In this document: one piece after another, positions 56,111 through 64,000 of the stretch
Layout: each line of letters opens with the position of its first letter
Numbering within the stretch: the first letter of the stretch is position 1
Assembly (NCBI GenBank): GCA_023390175.1
Contig: JAEWDK010000024.1
Coordinates: 310,001 to 374,000 of the forward strand
DNA: 64,000 nucleotides
Source of the DNA: Bacillota bacterium
GTDB taxonomy: Bacteria > Bacillota > Clostridia > Oscillospirales > Acutalibacteraceae
Direction: 5' to 3'
Made by a program: the position numbers and the translations under genes
Notes under the pieces: generated by a model
What the model saw: only the letters and a program-made list of their open reading frames with translations
Told to the model about the DNA's origin: nothing
Databases searched by the model: none

Positions 56111-56178
56111 AACAGTCAATTTAATCTATTAGGCACCGTGCACTAAGGGTTTATCTGTATTCGGGTGCGGCGATTCTA

Positions 56179-56718
56179 TTATTCCATATCCGGCTCCAAT
56201 AATCCGTAATTTCCATCTTTCCGCTTATAAACTACATTAATTTCCCCGCTGGTTTCATTGCGGAACATGAAGAACTGATGGCCGAGCATGTTCATTTGTA
56301 AAATTGCTTCTTCCTCGCTGAGAGGCTTGACAAAGAAATGCTTTGTGCGCACAATCTTGTACTCTTCCGTGTCCTCTTCTTCCGTACTGTGCAGATAATC
56401 CTCCACATACTGATCAAACGCGGCGGAATGAATTGATTTATCCAGCCGGTTTTTATTCTTGCTGATCTGCCGGCTCAGCGAGCTGACAACCTGGTCGAGT
56501 GCGTCGTTCATTTCAAAGTCAGTCGCTTCGGCGCGATAAATCATACCGCGGGATTTTATTGTAATTTCAACTGTCTGACGGTTCCGCTCCACCGTTACCA
56601 CAACGGCGGCTTCAGCGTCCTCGTCAAAAATCCGGTCGAAGCGTGACAGCTTTTTCTTGGCTAATTCCTTAAAATTGTCCCTTAAATTAACTTTTCTGCC
56701 GGTAATAGTGATTTTCAT
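56179..56718 (-). CDS. hpf: Ribosome hibernation-promoting factor, long form
   Basis: Long HPF, 179 residues, which dimerises 70S ribosomes into 100S in starvation. N-terminal S30AE domain (1-100) and the C-terminal dimerisation domain (VRTKHFFVKPLSEEEAILQMNMLGHQFFMFRN), joined by an acidic linker. Own promoter upstream. Confidence 0.96.
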   Translation of the reverse strand: MKITITGRKVNLRDNFKELAKKKLSRFDRIFDEDAEAAVVVTVERNRQTVEITIKSRGMIYRAEATDFEMNDALDQVVSSLSRQISKNKNRLDKSIHSAAFDQYVEDYLHSTEEEDTEEYKIVRTKHFFVKPLSEEEAILQMNMLGHQFFMFRNETSGEINVVYKRKDGNYGLLEPDME

Positions 56719-56780
56719 ACCAACATCTCCTTAATCTAAATACCTGGATCAAAAAGGGAATCCATTACCTATAATATAAC

Positions 56781-56808
56781 ATAATAACCAAAGAATGAAA
56801 AGCGTCAA
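56781..56808 (-). promoter_or_regulatory. hpf promoter
   Basis: Minus strand TTGACG, 16 bases, TATTAT, starting right after the fumarase-alpha stop. Confidence 0.65.
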
Positions 56809-56812
56809 CTTA

Positions 56813-57655
56813 CTAAATTGTAATGTTTTTATGACGGGTTACGTGACATCCGACATTCACCGCTACGGGCAGACCCGCAATGTGAGTCGGAAACGGTTCA
56901 ATATTAACGCCAAGGGCCGTTGTCAGCCCGCCAAAGCCCTGCGGGCCAATATTCAAAGAATTTACCGCCTTCAGCATCCTTGCCTCCAGATCGGCGTAGA
57001 ACGGGTCGGAATTCGGCTGTGAAATCGGGCGGCAGAGCGCCTGCTTTGCAAGCTGGGCGCATTTTTCAAAATCCCCTCCGATTCCCACCCCAAGCATCAT
57101 GGGCGGGCATGGATTGCTCCCGGCAATCCGAACCGTTTCCGTAACAAAACCGATAATATCCTCCACAGTTGCGGACGGCGTAAACATTTTTATGCGGCTC
57201 ATGTTTTCACTGCCGAAGCCTTTCGGCGCAACCGTAAGCGAAAGCTTATCACCCGGCACGATACGGGTATGCAGGACAGCCGGGGTATTATCCCCCGTAT
57301 TGCCCCGCCGGATTGGGTCGGCGACAACCGAGCAGCGCAGAAGGCCTTCCACATAGCCCTGATGCACGCCTTCATTTACTGCGTCCTCAAAGGAACTTCC
57401 CGTAATGTGAACTTCCTGCCCTATTTCTGCAAAAATAACAGCCATGCCGGTATCCTGGCAAACGGGAATTTGAAGTTCACGCGCCGCATTCATATTCTCG
57501 CATAAATCCGATAAAATCGCTTTTCCGGTCGGGGAAGTCTCCTGTTCCGCAGCGGCTGCAATGCAGTTTTCCAAATCCGGGGGCAGAACGCGGTTTGCAT
57601 CAATGCAAAGCTGTTTAATGGCCGCAGTAATGCGGGAAGTTTCAATCTCTCTCAT
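56813..57655 (-). CDS. Class I fumarate hydratase / tartrate dehydratase alpha subunit
   Basis: Iron-sulfur hydratase alpha subunit, 280 residues (FumA-alpha/TtdA type). Cluster cysteines are visible in PVCQDTGMAV, SNPCPPMMLGVGIGG and VGCHVTRHK. The beta subunit, nearly always the next gene, is absent: the following gene is hpf with its own promoter. The upstream amidohydrolase ends 7 bases before it, so these two are co-transcribed. Alternatively it acts on another hydroxy acid. Confidence 0.85.
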   Translation of the reverse strand: MREIETSRITAAIKQLCIDANRVLPPDLENCIAAAAEQETSPTGKAILSDLCENMNAARELQIPVCQDTGMAVIFAEIGQEVHITGSSFEDAVNEGVHQGYVEGLLRCSVVADPIRRGNTGDNTPAVLHTRIVPGDKLSLTVAPKGFGSENMSRIKMFTPSATVEDIIGFVTETVRIAGSNPCPPMMLGVGIGGDFEKCAQLAKQALCRPISQPNSDPFYADLEARMLKAVNSLNIGPQGFGGLTTALGVNIEPFPTHIAGLPVAVNVGCHVTRHKNITI

Positions 57656-57662
57656 AATTGCT

Positions 57663-58823
57663 TCACACCTTCGGAATTACTTTACCGCCGGCAATAACCA
57701 GCTTCGGCTTAGATGTCATGTCAAGCGGATTCGATTCAAGCACAACCAAATCAGCATCTTTTCCAACCTCAATGGAGCCAACCCTGTTGTCGATCCCACA
57801 GATTTTAGCAGGGTTAATAGTAATTGCTTTCAGCGCATCCTCAGCTGTCATGCCCTCCCGCACGGCAAGGGCTGCGCAGGTTGCCAAATATTGCAAAGGA
57901 ATAACCGGATGGTCGGTAATAATGGCAGTCGGAATTCCTTTCCCCGCCAAAATTCCGGGATTGGCCGGGGTCAAATTCCTTAGCTCCGGCTTTGAGCGGT
58001 CGCAAAGGAACGGCCCGGCAAGAACGCGTGTACCTACTTTTTTCAGCCGGTCTGCAATAAGATGCGCTTCCGTACCGTGAATAATTACATAATTCAAATG
58101 AAATTCTTTTGCAATGCGAAGGGCGGTATCGATATCATCGGCTCGGTGCGCGTGAAAATGCACCTCAATTTCGCCTTTCAGCGCGGGAATGAGGGCTTCC
58201 GATTTCATATCAAATTCAGGTGCGTCAACATCTTCGTCCTCCTGAGCACGCTGCAAATCTTCCATATAGCGCCGTGCTTTAAAAAGCTCCTCCCGAATCA
58301 GGGAAGCGGTAGCCATGCGTGTGGAAGGCGCCAAATTCTTGCCGTGATACACAGATTTCGGATTTTCGCCCAATGCCATTTTAATGGCCACGGGCGCCTT
58401 AACGATCATCTCATCGATGCAGGTGCCGTAGGTTTTAATCGCCGCCAGCTGACCGCCGATTGGATTGGCACTGCCCGGGCCGGTCACCACAGTGGTAACA
58501 CCGGCGGCGAGCGCTTCCGAAAAGCAGCGGTCAAGCGGGTTAATTGCGTCAATTGCGCGAAGCTGCGGGGTGATTGGGTCGGTTTCCTCGTTCCCGTCAT
58601 CACCTTCAAAAGTTAAGCCGTCCTCCCACATGCCAAGGTGCGTATGGGCGTCAATAAAGCCCGGGTAAACCCCGGCTCCCTGAACATCAACAACCTCTTC
58701 GCCGTCAAGCGGCTGCTCCGGCATAGCGCCAAGCGCGCTGATCACGCTGCCCCGGGTGCGAATCCAGCCGTTTGGAATGTCACCGTCCGCCATTGTGTGA
58801 ATATCTGCATGAATAATAATCAT
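57663..58823 (-). CDS. Amidohydrolase, imidazolonepropionase-like
   Basis: Metal-dependent hydrolase of the amidohydrolase superfamily, 386 residues. HxH metal site in FIDAHTHLG near 58-66, later VHFHAHRADD and TDHPVIPL. C-terminal composite domain ends VGSIEVGKDADLVVLESNPLD. Substrate unknown; similar proteins act on peptides or imidazolonepropionate. No signal peptide. GGAGGA precedes ATG 58823. Probable operon with the fumarase-alpha gene. Confidence 0.85.
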   Translation of the reverse strand: MIIIHADIHTMADGDIPNGWIRTRGSVISALGAMPEQPLDGEEVVDVQGAGVYPGFIDAHTHLGMWEDGLTFEGDDGNEETDPITPQLRAIDAINPLDRCFSEALAAGVTTVVTGPGSANPIGGQLAAIKTYGTCIDEMIVKAPVAIKMALGENPKSVYHGKNLAPSTRMATASLIREELFKARRYMEDLQRAQEDEDVDAPEFDMKSEALIPALKGEIEVHFHAHRADDIDTALRIAKEFHLNYVIIHGTEAHLIADRLKKVGTRVLAGPFLCDRSKPELRNLTPANPGILAGKGIPTAIITDHPVIPLQYLATCAALAVREGMTAEDALKAITINPAKICGIDNRVGSIEVGKDADLVVLESNPLDMTSKPKLVIAGGKVIPKV

Positions 58824-58865
58824 ATTTTTCCTCCGAAAGTTTCATGTATTCCTTTTGTGTAATAT

Positions 58866-58897
58866 AAAGTAAAAAAGCGGAGTGCGCGCACTCCGCT
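58866..58897 (-). terminator. Terminator after the S1-domain gene
   Basis: A 22-base perfect palindrome AGCGGAGTGCGCGCACTCCGCT followed by TTTTT on the minus strand, 5 bases after the stop codon. Confidence 0.9.
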
Positions 58898-58901
58898 CAA
58901 A

Positions 58902-59348
58902 TTATTTCGGTTGATTTGTACCGCCATGTTTTGAAAAACCGCCGCGTTTTGACTCCATGCATTTTTTGAGATCCGACATTTTTTCATCACTTGTCTGCTT
59001 GAACCGGGACATCATATCCTCAAAACTCGAGGCATCATTTTTTCTGCTGGCCTGCCACTCGTAATTGCCCGGCCTGGAGGCGCGGGGAGCGGGAGCGCTG
59101 GTGCGCGGCGCAGGAGCAATCGCTTTCTTAATGGAAAGGCTCACCTTGCCGTCTTCACTGATACTCATCACTTTAACTTTAACTGTTTGATTTTCGGTTA
59201 CGAAATCGCGAATTTCTTTGACAAAAGTTGGGGCTACCTCAGAAATGTGCACCATACCGGTTTTACCGCCCGGCAACTCTACAAAAGCGCCGAACTTCGT
59301 AATTCCTGTCACTTTTCCTTCCAGAACTGTTCCTACCTCAAGCTGCAT
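58902..59348 (-). CDS. yabR: S1 RNA-binding domain protein (YabR/GSP13-like)
   Basis: 148 residues: an S1 domain (1-75, VGTVLEGKVTGITKFGAFVELPGGKTGMVHISEVA) and a low-complexity Pro/Ala then Lys/Ser tail. Like Bacillus YabR, it follows divIC. Binds RNA or ribosomes; precise role unknown. Confidence 0.92.
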   Translation of the reverse strand: MQLEVGTVLEGKVTGITKFGAFVELPGGKTGMVHISEVAPTFVKEIRDFVTENQTVKVKVMSISEDGKVSLSIKKAIAPAPRTSAPAPRASRPGNYEWQASRKNDASSFEDMMSRFKQTSDEKMSDLKKCMESKRGGFSKHGGTNQPK

Positions 59349-59382
59349 ATGTAAGTGATTTCCTCCTTAAAAAATAGAGCCC

Positions 59383-59685
59383 TTAGTTTCCGGCTATATT
59401 AACAAAAACACGCTCGCCGGGTTTTGCCAGATTAAGTCCCTCGCGGGCAACGCGTTCAATGTAGTCGCTGCTTTCATTGGCGCCCGTGCTCAAAGCATGT
59501 TTTATGTCTTCATTTTTAATTTCCTGAATTTGAATCTGCTGTTTTACCGATGCAAGCTGCTGACGTTTCTCGCTGATCTGAACCTGCTGATTAACAAGCG
59601 CAACAACAGTATATACCGCGAAAGCGAAAATCGCAACACGCAGCAATAAACTGCCCTTTTGCTTTTTTACCTTGATAACCTTCAT
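59383..59685 (-). CDS. divIC: Septum formation initiator DivIC/FtsB family
   Basis: Small bitopic division protein, 100 residues: basic N terminus, one membrane segment (about 13-30), a coiled coil (35-65) and the conserved end YIERVAREGLNLAKPGERVF. Part of the FtsB-FtsL-FtsQ type complex at the septum. Its ATG overlaps the yabQ stop by 4 bases. Confidence 0.93.
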   Translation of the reverse strand: MKVIKVKKQKGSLLLRVAIFAFAVYTVVALVNQQVQISEKRQQLASVKQQIQIQEIKNEDIKHALSTGANESSDYIERVAREGLNLAKPGERVFVNIAGN

Positions 59686-60248
59686 CGCCCAGCACCGTCC
59701 CCTGCGTTTTTCCGTTTCCTTTTCTGTTTTGCCCTCTTGTTTTTAAGGGCATTACGCTTCCTCGTTTTACGCTTGCTGATAATTTGATTATACACTATTT
59801 CTCTATGCTGTTTCAAGCGTTTTTTCTGATTATAAGCCACTATTTTTACTTTTTTGCCAATGATTTTAATTTTTTTGCCAATCCAACGAAATAATTTAGC
59901 AATGATTCTCTTAATTGGGTCTGTGAGGAATTTATGCAGAATGTGGGAAACAAATCGAAACACCTGAATGGTAACCATGCCGACCGTCAAATAGTAAAGG
60001 CACCAGCCAATAACCTCGCCGGCTAAAATATAAAACCGCACATCGCCGTAGTTCACACCCAAAGCCAAAAGGAACGTAACAAAGGCGGCACAAAGCATAT
60101 AGAATAAATCCTGAAAAAATACCGCCCGCTTTTCCGAACGAAAGACCGTGCGAAAAATACGAAAAACATCGTAAAACGCGCCCAAAAGGACACCGGCGCC
60201 AACAGAAATTACGAAGCCCTGGAACTGCGAAGCAAGAGAATAATTCAA
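59682..60248 (-). CDS. yabQ: Spore cortex biosynthesis protein YabQ
   Basis: 188 residues: about four membrane segments (10-125) and a very basic Lys/Arg-rich tail of about 60 residues, much longer than I expect for Bacillus YabQ. SLASQFQGFVISVGAGVLLGAFYDVFRIFR is the family hallmark. Needed for cortex formation in Bacillus. Start TTG 60248 with GGAG 9 bases upstream. Confidence 0.9.
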   Translation of the reverse strand: MNYSLASQFQGFVISVGAGVLLGAFYDVFRIFRTVFRSEKRAVFFQDLFYMLCAAFVTFLLALGVNYGDVRFYILAGEVIGWCLYYLTVGMVTIQVFRFVSHILHKFLTDPIKRIIAKLFRWIGKKIKIIGKKVKIVAYNQKKRLKQHREIVYNQIISKRKTRKRNALKNKRAKQKRKRKNAGDGAGR

Positions 60249-60261
60249 AAGGCCTCACTCC

Positions 60262-60540
60262 TCATTTGAACAGCCTTGAGAAAATTCCCCCCACAGGCTT
60301 GTTGTCGGAATAGGACATGGAAATGATATCCCCCGTCAAAGTGAGTTCCCCGGTTTCAATATTCAATTTATTGATTTTCAGCTGAGAACCGCGAATAATC
60401 AGTTCCCCCAAATCGGTGTAGGCCACAATGGTCTGTTCATCGAAGCTGTCAACATTGGAAACGCCGGTTGCAGTAAGCGCACGGCGATTTTCCACAATCA
60501 GGCTGTGAGGAACTTTCGCGGGCTTTTTTTCTTCTGTCAT
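60262..60540 (-). CDS. yabP: Sporulation protein YabP
   Basis: 92 residues: PHSLIVENRRALTATGVSNVDSFDEQTIV and LIIRGSQLKINKLNIETGELTLTG are typical YabP. Mother-cell protein required for spore cortex or envelope work; no catalytic motif. AGGAGG ribosome site. Pairs with yabQ. Confidence 0.95.
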   Translation of the reverse strand: MTEEKKPAKVPHSLIVENRRALTATGVSNVDSFDEQTIVAYTDLGELIIRGSQLKINKLNIETGELTLTGDIISMSYSDNKPVGGIFSRLFK

Positions 60541-60603
60541 CTGAATTACCTCCTACCTGTTCATACCAATTTGTATGCATCAGCAGAAGGACATATTCTA
60601 AAG

Positions 60604-60858
60604 CTATTTGGGCTCGTCAGACAGAATTTTATACATCTCCTCAGCCGTATCTTTTTTGGCGTACTCGTTAATGCTGAGAATTTGCGCTTTTACCCCGCGT
60701 GAGCCGAGCTGAAGCTCCAAAATATCGCCGGGCTTCACTTCATAGGAAGCACGGGCAGGTTTTCCGTTCACAAGCACTCTGCCGGCATCGCAGGCCTCGT
60801 TTGCAACAGTACGCCGCTTAATGATGCGGGATACTTTTAAATATTTATCCAGTCTCAT
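60604..60858 (-). CDS. rqcP: S4-domain RNA-binding protein RqcP (YabO/Hsp15-like)
   Basis: 84 residues, one S4 domain (RLDKYLKVSRIIKRRTVANEACDAGRVLVNG). Bacillus RqcP binds stalled 50S subunits and helps RqcH add alanine tails in ribosome rescue. Position between the mazG/hup genes and yabP matches Bacillus yabO. Confidence 0.93.
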   Translation of the reverse strand: MRLDKYLKVSRIIKRRTVANEACDAGRVLVNGKPARASYEVKPGDILELQLGSRGVKAQILSINEYAKKDTAEEMYKILSDEPK

Positions 60859-60944
60859 ATAAATTCCTTTCCGGTCAATCCGGCCAATATTACTTCACGC
60901 TGAAAATCCGCTGAAAACAGCTATAATTCAGTGCCGCGCAATAT

Positions 60945-60983
60945 AAAGCAAGGGGGCCGTAACCTTTTGTTCGTTACAGCCCC
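60945..60983 (-). terminator. Probable terminator after hup
   Basis: Minus strand GGGGCTGTAAC, 9-10 base loop, GTTACGGCCCC, followed by a weak CTTGCTTT tail. Lies about 70 bases after the hup stop. Confidence 0.6.
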
Positions 60984-61054
60984 TAAATATGCAAAGCCAA
61001 CTACCATCAGCTTTCGCTGATCGATTCAAACCGTAATTAACTTTATAAATTATA

Positions 61055-61330
61055 TTATTTTGCAGTAGCGTCCTTGAATGCCTTGCCTGCTTTGAATGCA
61101 GGAACCTTGGAAGCAGGAATCGTGATTGGGGAATTTGTTCTTGGGTCACGGCCTTGTCTCTCGCTGCGGGAACGAACTTCAAAAGTTCCAAAACCAACAA
61201 TTTGAACTTTCTCGTCTTTAGCAACAGCTGCAACAATTGTGTCGATTACCGCATTAACAGCATTATCAGCATCTTTCTTAGACATACCGGCTTTTTCTGC
61301 AACAGCAGCAATTAATTCTGTCTTATTCAT
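61055..61330 (-). CDS. hup: HU-family DNA-binding protein
   Basis: Nucleoid protein of 91 residues: [22 protein letters not shown] and the DNA-binding arm [26 protein letters not shown] lies upstream. 52 bases after mazG, as in Bacillus-type gene order in many Clostridia. Confidence 0.98.
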   Translation of the reverse strand: MNKTELIAAVAEKAGMSKKDADNAVNAVIDTIVAAVAKDEKVQIVGFGTFEVRSRSERQGRDPRTNSPITIPASKVPAFKAGKAFKDATAK

Positions 61331-61382
61331 TTTAATTTGACCTCCGTTTTTTTATTATTCAACAGCATAAAGCTGAGAATGA

Positions 61383-62174
61383 TTAATTCGCCTTGGCTTC
61401 GTTCCAAAGTAAATTGAGTCCATCCAGAGTTGACGAATTCATGTCAACACCGCGTTCTTTTGCAAGTTGTTCCATTTTCTGAAACCGTGAAATAAATTTA
61501 TCACACGAAAGGCTTAACGCCTGCTCCGGCTCAATATTTAAGAAACGGGAAACATTTACAGCGGAAAATAAAAGATCGCCCAGCTCCTCCATGCGGTCGT
61601 CCTGACTGCCGGAAGCAATGGCCTCCTTCAGTTCCCGTGTTTCCTCCTCTACCTTATCAAGCGCACCGGAAATATCCGGCCAGTCAAAACCCACTTTCGC
61701 GGCTTTGTGCTGCACCTTGGCGCTGCGCATCAGTGAAGGCAAAGACTTGGAAACGCTTTGTAAAACCTCGGTTTGTGTGGTTTGGTTTTTTGTTTCCTTT
61801 TTTATGACATCCCAGTTAACCAAAACCTCGTCCGAATTACTGACAACCGTGTCGCCGAAAACATGGGGATGACGCACAACCATTTTTTTCGCGATTCCGT
61901 CCACCACGTCTGAAAAGTCGAAAGAATCCGCTTCGCTTTCAAGCTGAGAATGGAACAGAACCTGCAGCAATACATCACCAAGTTCTTCTTTCAGAAGCTC
62001 CGGGTCGCTGTTATCGATTGCCTCAATGGCCTCGTAGGTTTCTTCGATCAAACAATTTCGAATACTTTGGTGAGTTTGCTCTTGATCCCACGGGCAGCCG
62101 CCTGGAGAACGAAGTATCCTCATGATATCAAGCAAATCATCAATAGTATATCTGTCTTTCCGCTTAAAATCCAA
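61383..62174 (-). CDS. mazG: Nucleoside triphosphate pyrophosphohydrolase MazG
   Basis: House-cleaning NTP hydrolase, 263 residues, with two MazG domains. Metal site EETYEAIEAID and EELGDVLLQVLFH in the first; ETRELKEAI and ELGDLLFSAVN in the second. CPWDQEQTHQSI marks the start. Start TTG 62174 is 9 bases after GGGAG. Lacks the tetrapyrrole methylase domain of Bacillus YabN. Confidence 0.95.
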   Translation of the reverse strand: MDFKRKDRYTIDDLLDIMRILRSPGGCPWDQEQTHQSIRNCLIEETYEAIEAIDNSDPELLKEELGDVLLQVLFHSQLESEADSFDFSDVVDGIAKKMVVRHPHVFGDTVVSNSDEVLVNWDVIKKETKNQTTQTEVLQSVSKSLPSLMRSAKVQHKAAKVGFDWPDISGALDKVEEETRELKEAIASGSQDDRMEELGDLLFSAVNVSRFLNIEPEQALSLSCDKFISRFQKMEQLAKERGVDMNSSTLDGLNLLWNEAKAN

Positions 62175-62220
62175 ATCAAAAATCTCCCATGGTCATTTTA
62201 TCGGCTAAACTGCTACTATT

Positions 62221-63984
62221 TTACCTTATCCAATTATGTTTTTCAAGTATTTTTGCAATTTTTTGTCCTTTTGGAAGCATAAGAATATCACTTTTATGAA
62301 GCGCCTTGAACCAAAGCATGCAAACGACATAAACAGTACCGGCTACAACGATTGCAAAACAGGTTGCAAGTTTGCCGGAAGCAACCGCAGCAATGACTTT
62401 TTGTACAAAAAACGCCGCCCCAACGCAAAGGATAGAAGCCAAAAGGGGTTTTACAAATATTGCGATAAAATTCGGTATAATGTTGGTTTCCCTGCAAAGG
62501 AAATAGAGAGAAAAAACAAAAATAAACAGATAACACACAAGGGTACCTGTTCCGGCGCCCATTACATTGATTTCCGGAATACCGACCAGCGTATAATTCA
62601 GAACCAATTTAATTGCCAAGCCGAACAAGAGCAGCTTAACCGGCAGGTCCACCCGGCCGACAGCCTGCAGCATGCTGTTAATCGGCGTGCTCATGGCGGC
62701 AAAAATGGAGCCCAGGCCCAAAATCACAAGGATTTTTCCGATTACGGACGGAGCGTTATTCCCGCCATACAATAAGCCGGCAATTGGAGTCGCCAGCACC
62801 GAAAGCCCCAAACCGGCAGGAATTGTAATCATTGCGACAATGCGCAGAACCGACTCGATGCTTTTTTTGATTTTTTTAGGATCTCCGCCCGTCCATGCCA
62901 CGGTTACGTTTGGCAGGGCGCTCACGCCAAATGCCTGCGTAATGGCCGGAACCAGCATAAACAAGGTGGAAGCGTTGGAAAAGCAGCCGAACAAAAAGGT
63001 TGGCACATTGTTCATTTGTATAACGGAAGCAGGAATTACGTCCTTATACATATTCAAAATTACGTTTGAATGGGAACCCATAATATCATTGATACGCTTT
63101 TGCAGAAAAGTGCTGTCGATAAAGGTGGAAAGATTCACAGCCAGCGAACCCAGCGCAATTGGGATTGCCGTGCCGATCAGCCGGGACGTCGTCTTTTTCA
63201 TTGCAATCGGGCGCGGCGAGGACTGAAGCATTTCCGCCGTAATTCCGTCGCTGTTTTTCTTATGATAAATAAATAAGAAAAGGAACCCGATGACAGAGCC
63301 GATCGTTACGCCAAAAATTGCTCCGGCCGCAGCATACGGCAGCGTTGCAAGCTTGGCAAATTCCGCAGTAGCGCGCTTTACGCCGTAAACGGTGCCGCTC
63401 GCGGCATATTCCCGCATTCCGGACTGAATAATCAGCGCGGCTGCGGTTAAGCCGAAAACCAGCTTGGAAAGCGCCTCCACAATTTCGGAAATTGCAGTCG
63501 GGTACATGTTGCGAAGGCCTTCGTAATAGCCGCGGTAAATCGCCATTAGACTGTTGAAGAAAATTGCCGGGGCTAAAGCGTAAATGGCGGGCAGAGCTTC
63601 CCCGGGGTTATTGCTGACAGCATATTGCACATACGGCTTTGCGCCGAAAAACATGACAGAAAACGCAGCAACGCCCAAAACCAGAAATATTTTGATTGAA
63701 ACCGTGTGAATCTGCCTGATATCACGATAGCGGCCGCGCGCCGAATTTTCTGATACAAGGCGGGATATCGCAATCGGAAAGCCCGCCGTCGCCAAACTGA
63801 AAATCGGGAAATACAGCGCATACGCATTTCCAAAATATCCGTTTCCAACAGGCGTAAGAATCCAAGCCAGCGGAATTTTAAACAGGGCGCCAATGATTTT
63901 GACCAAAGCGATCGCCACCATTAAAATTAAGGCGCCGTGCAAAAAGCTTTGTTTGCCGACTCTTGCTGCCCTTCTGTCTTTCAT
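62221..63984 (-). CDS. SpoVB/MurJ-like lipid flippase
   Basis: 587-residue integral membrane protein of the MOP/MVF flippase superfamily with about 14 membrane segments. GALFKIPLAWILTPVGNGYFGNAYALYFPIFSLATAGFPIAISRL is characteristic of the SpoVB/YabM type. Probably exports a lipid-linked peptidoglycan precursor, for cortex or cell wall. ATG 63984 has only a weak GGATG site; the window ends 16 bases upstream, so the promoter is not seen. First gene of the yab-type cluster. Confidence 0.9.
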   Translation of the reverse strand: MKDRRAARVGKQSFLHGALILMVAIALVKIIGALFKIPLAWILTPVGNGYFGNAYALYFPIFSLATAGFPIAISRLVSENSARGRYRDIRQIHTVSIKIFLVLGVAAFSVMFFGAKPYVQYAVSNNPGEALPAIYALAPAIFFNSLMAIYRGYYEGLRNMYPTAISEIVEALSKLVFGLTAAALIIQSGMREYAASGTVYGVKRATAEFAKLATLPYAAAGAIFGVTIGSVIGFLFLFIYHKKNSDGITAEMLQSSPRPIAMKKTTSRLIGTAIPIALGSLAVNLSTFIDSTFLQKRINDIMGSHSNVILNMYKDVIPASVIQMNNVPTFLFGCFSNASTLFMLVPAITQAFGVSALPNVTVAWTGGDPKKIKKSIESVLRIVAMITIPAGLGLSVLATPIAGLLYGGNNAPSVIGKILVILGLGSIFAAMSTPINSMLQAVGRVDLPVKLLLFGLAIKLVLNYTLVGIPEINVMGAGTGTLVCYLFIFVFSLYFLCRETNIIPNFIAIFVKPLLASILCVGAAFFVQKVIAAVASGKLATCFAIVVAGTVYVVCMLWFKALHKSDILMLPKGQKIAKILEKHNWIR

Positions 63985-64000
63985 CGTGACACATCCGTTT

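Overview
The window is a gene-dense, typically Firmicutes chromosome segment with no phage, insertion sequence, CRISPR array, tRNA or rRNA. A low-GC-type PolC, sporulation sigma factors SigE and SigG with SpoIIGA, spore-coat and YabP/YabQ proteins, a CIRCE-controlled groESL operon, a T-box on pheST and strong AGGAGG ribosome sites place it in an anaerobic, spore-forming Clostridia. The mixed GC content and gene order suggest the Oscillospiraceae/Ruminococcaceae side; that placement is inference.

Layout: 1-3128 holds the start of uvrB, radC, pyrE and a divergent RluC/RluD-type pseudouridine synthase. 3180-9442 is a minus-strand histidine operon, hisZ-G-D-C-B-A-I-E, without hisH or hisF; its promoter carries a perfect 12-bp inverted repeat over the -10. 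9529-22346 is a long minus-strand housekeeping block: rpsB, tsf, pyrH, frr, uppS, cdsA, dxr, rseP, ispG, polC, headed by a sporulation-linked YlmC/YmxH protein. 22538-25249 holds ppa and a large membrane glycosyltransferase with a low-complexity external loop. 25417-31159 is a sporulation area (sigG, spoIIGA-sigE, a CotF-like pair) with cca and a hypoxanthine-DNA glycosylase on the opposite strand, plus a MazF-like RNase with no antitoxin gene beside it. 31346-34307 is a DUF6106-like gene-acpS-nnr-lipoprotein operon. 34410-39552 is glgP-malQ with a divergent LacI-type regulator. 39553-43953 is a T-box, pheS, pheT, ireB and one unknown gene. 44014-49497 is a purine operon purE-M-N-O-H-D using a split PurH; it is preceded by a 27-residue leader ORF and an intrinsic terminator. 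49807-51473 is an SPFH/lipoprotein/NfeD set. 51810-58823 holds groESL, a DagK-like kinase, an rRNA methyltransferase, hpf, a lone fumarase-alpha gene and an amidohydrolase. 58902-63984 is the spoVB-mazG-hup-rqcP-yabP-yabQ-divIC-yabR cluster familiar from Bacillus.

Most genes are conserved and confidently named. The least explained signals are in control regions: the pur leader, with a translated small ORF directly before a terminator and six copies of TGTCAT in 283 bp, and the his operator palindrome. Next come unusual gene complements: no hisHF in the his cluster, orphan FumA-alpha, solitary MazF, and PurO plus stand-alone AICAR transformylase. I found no clearly new multi-gene defence or mobile system.
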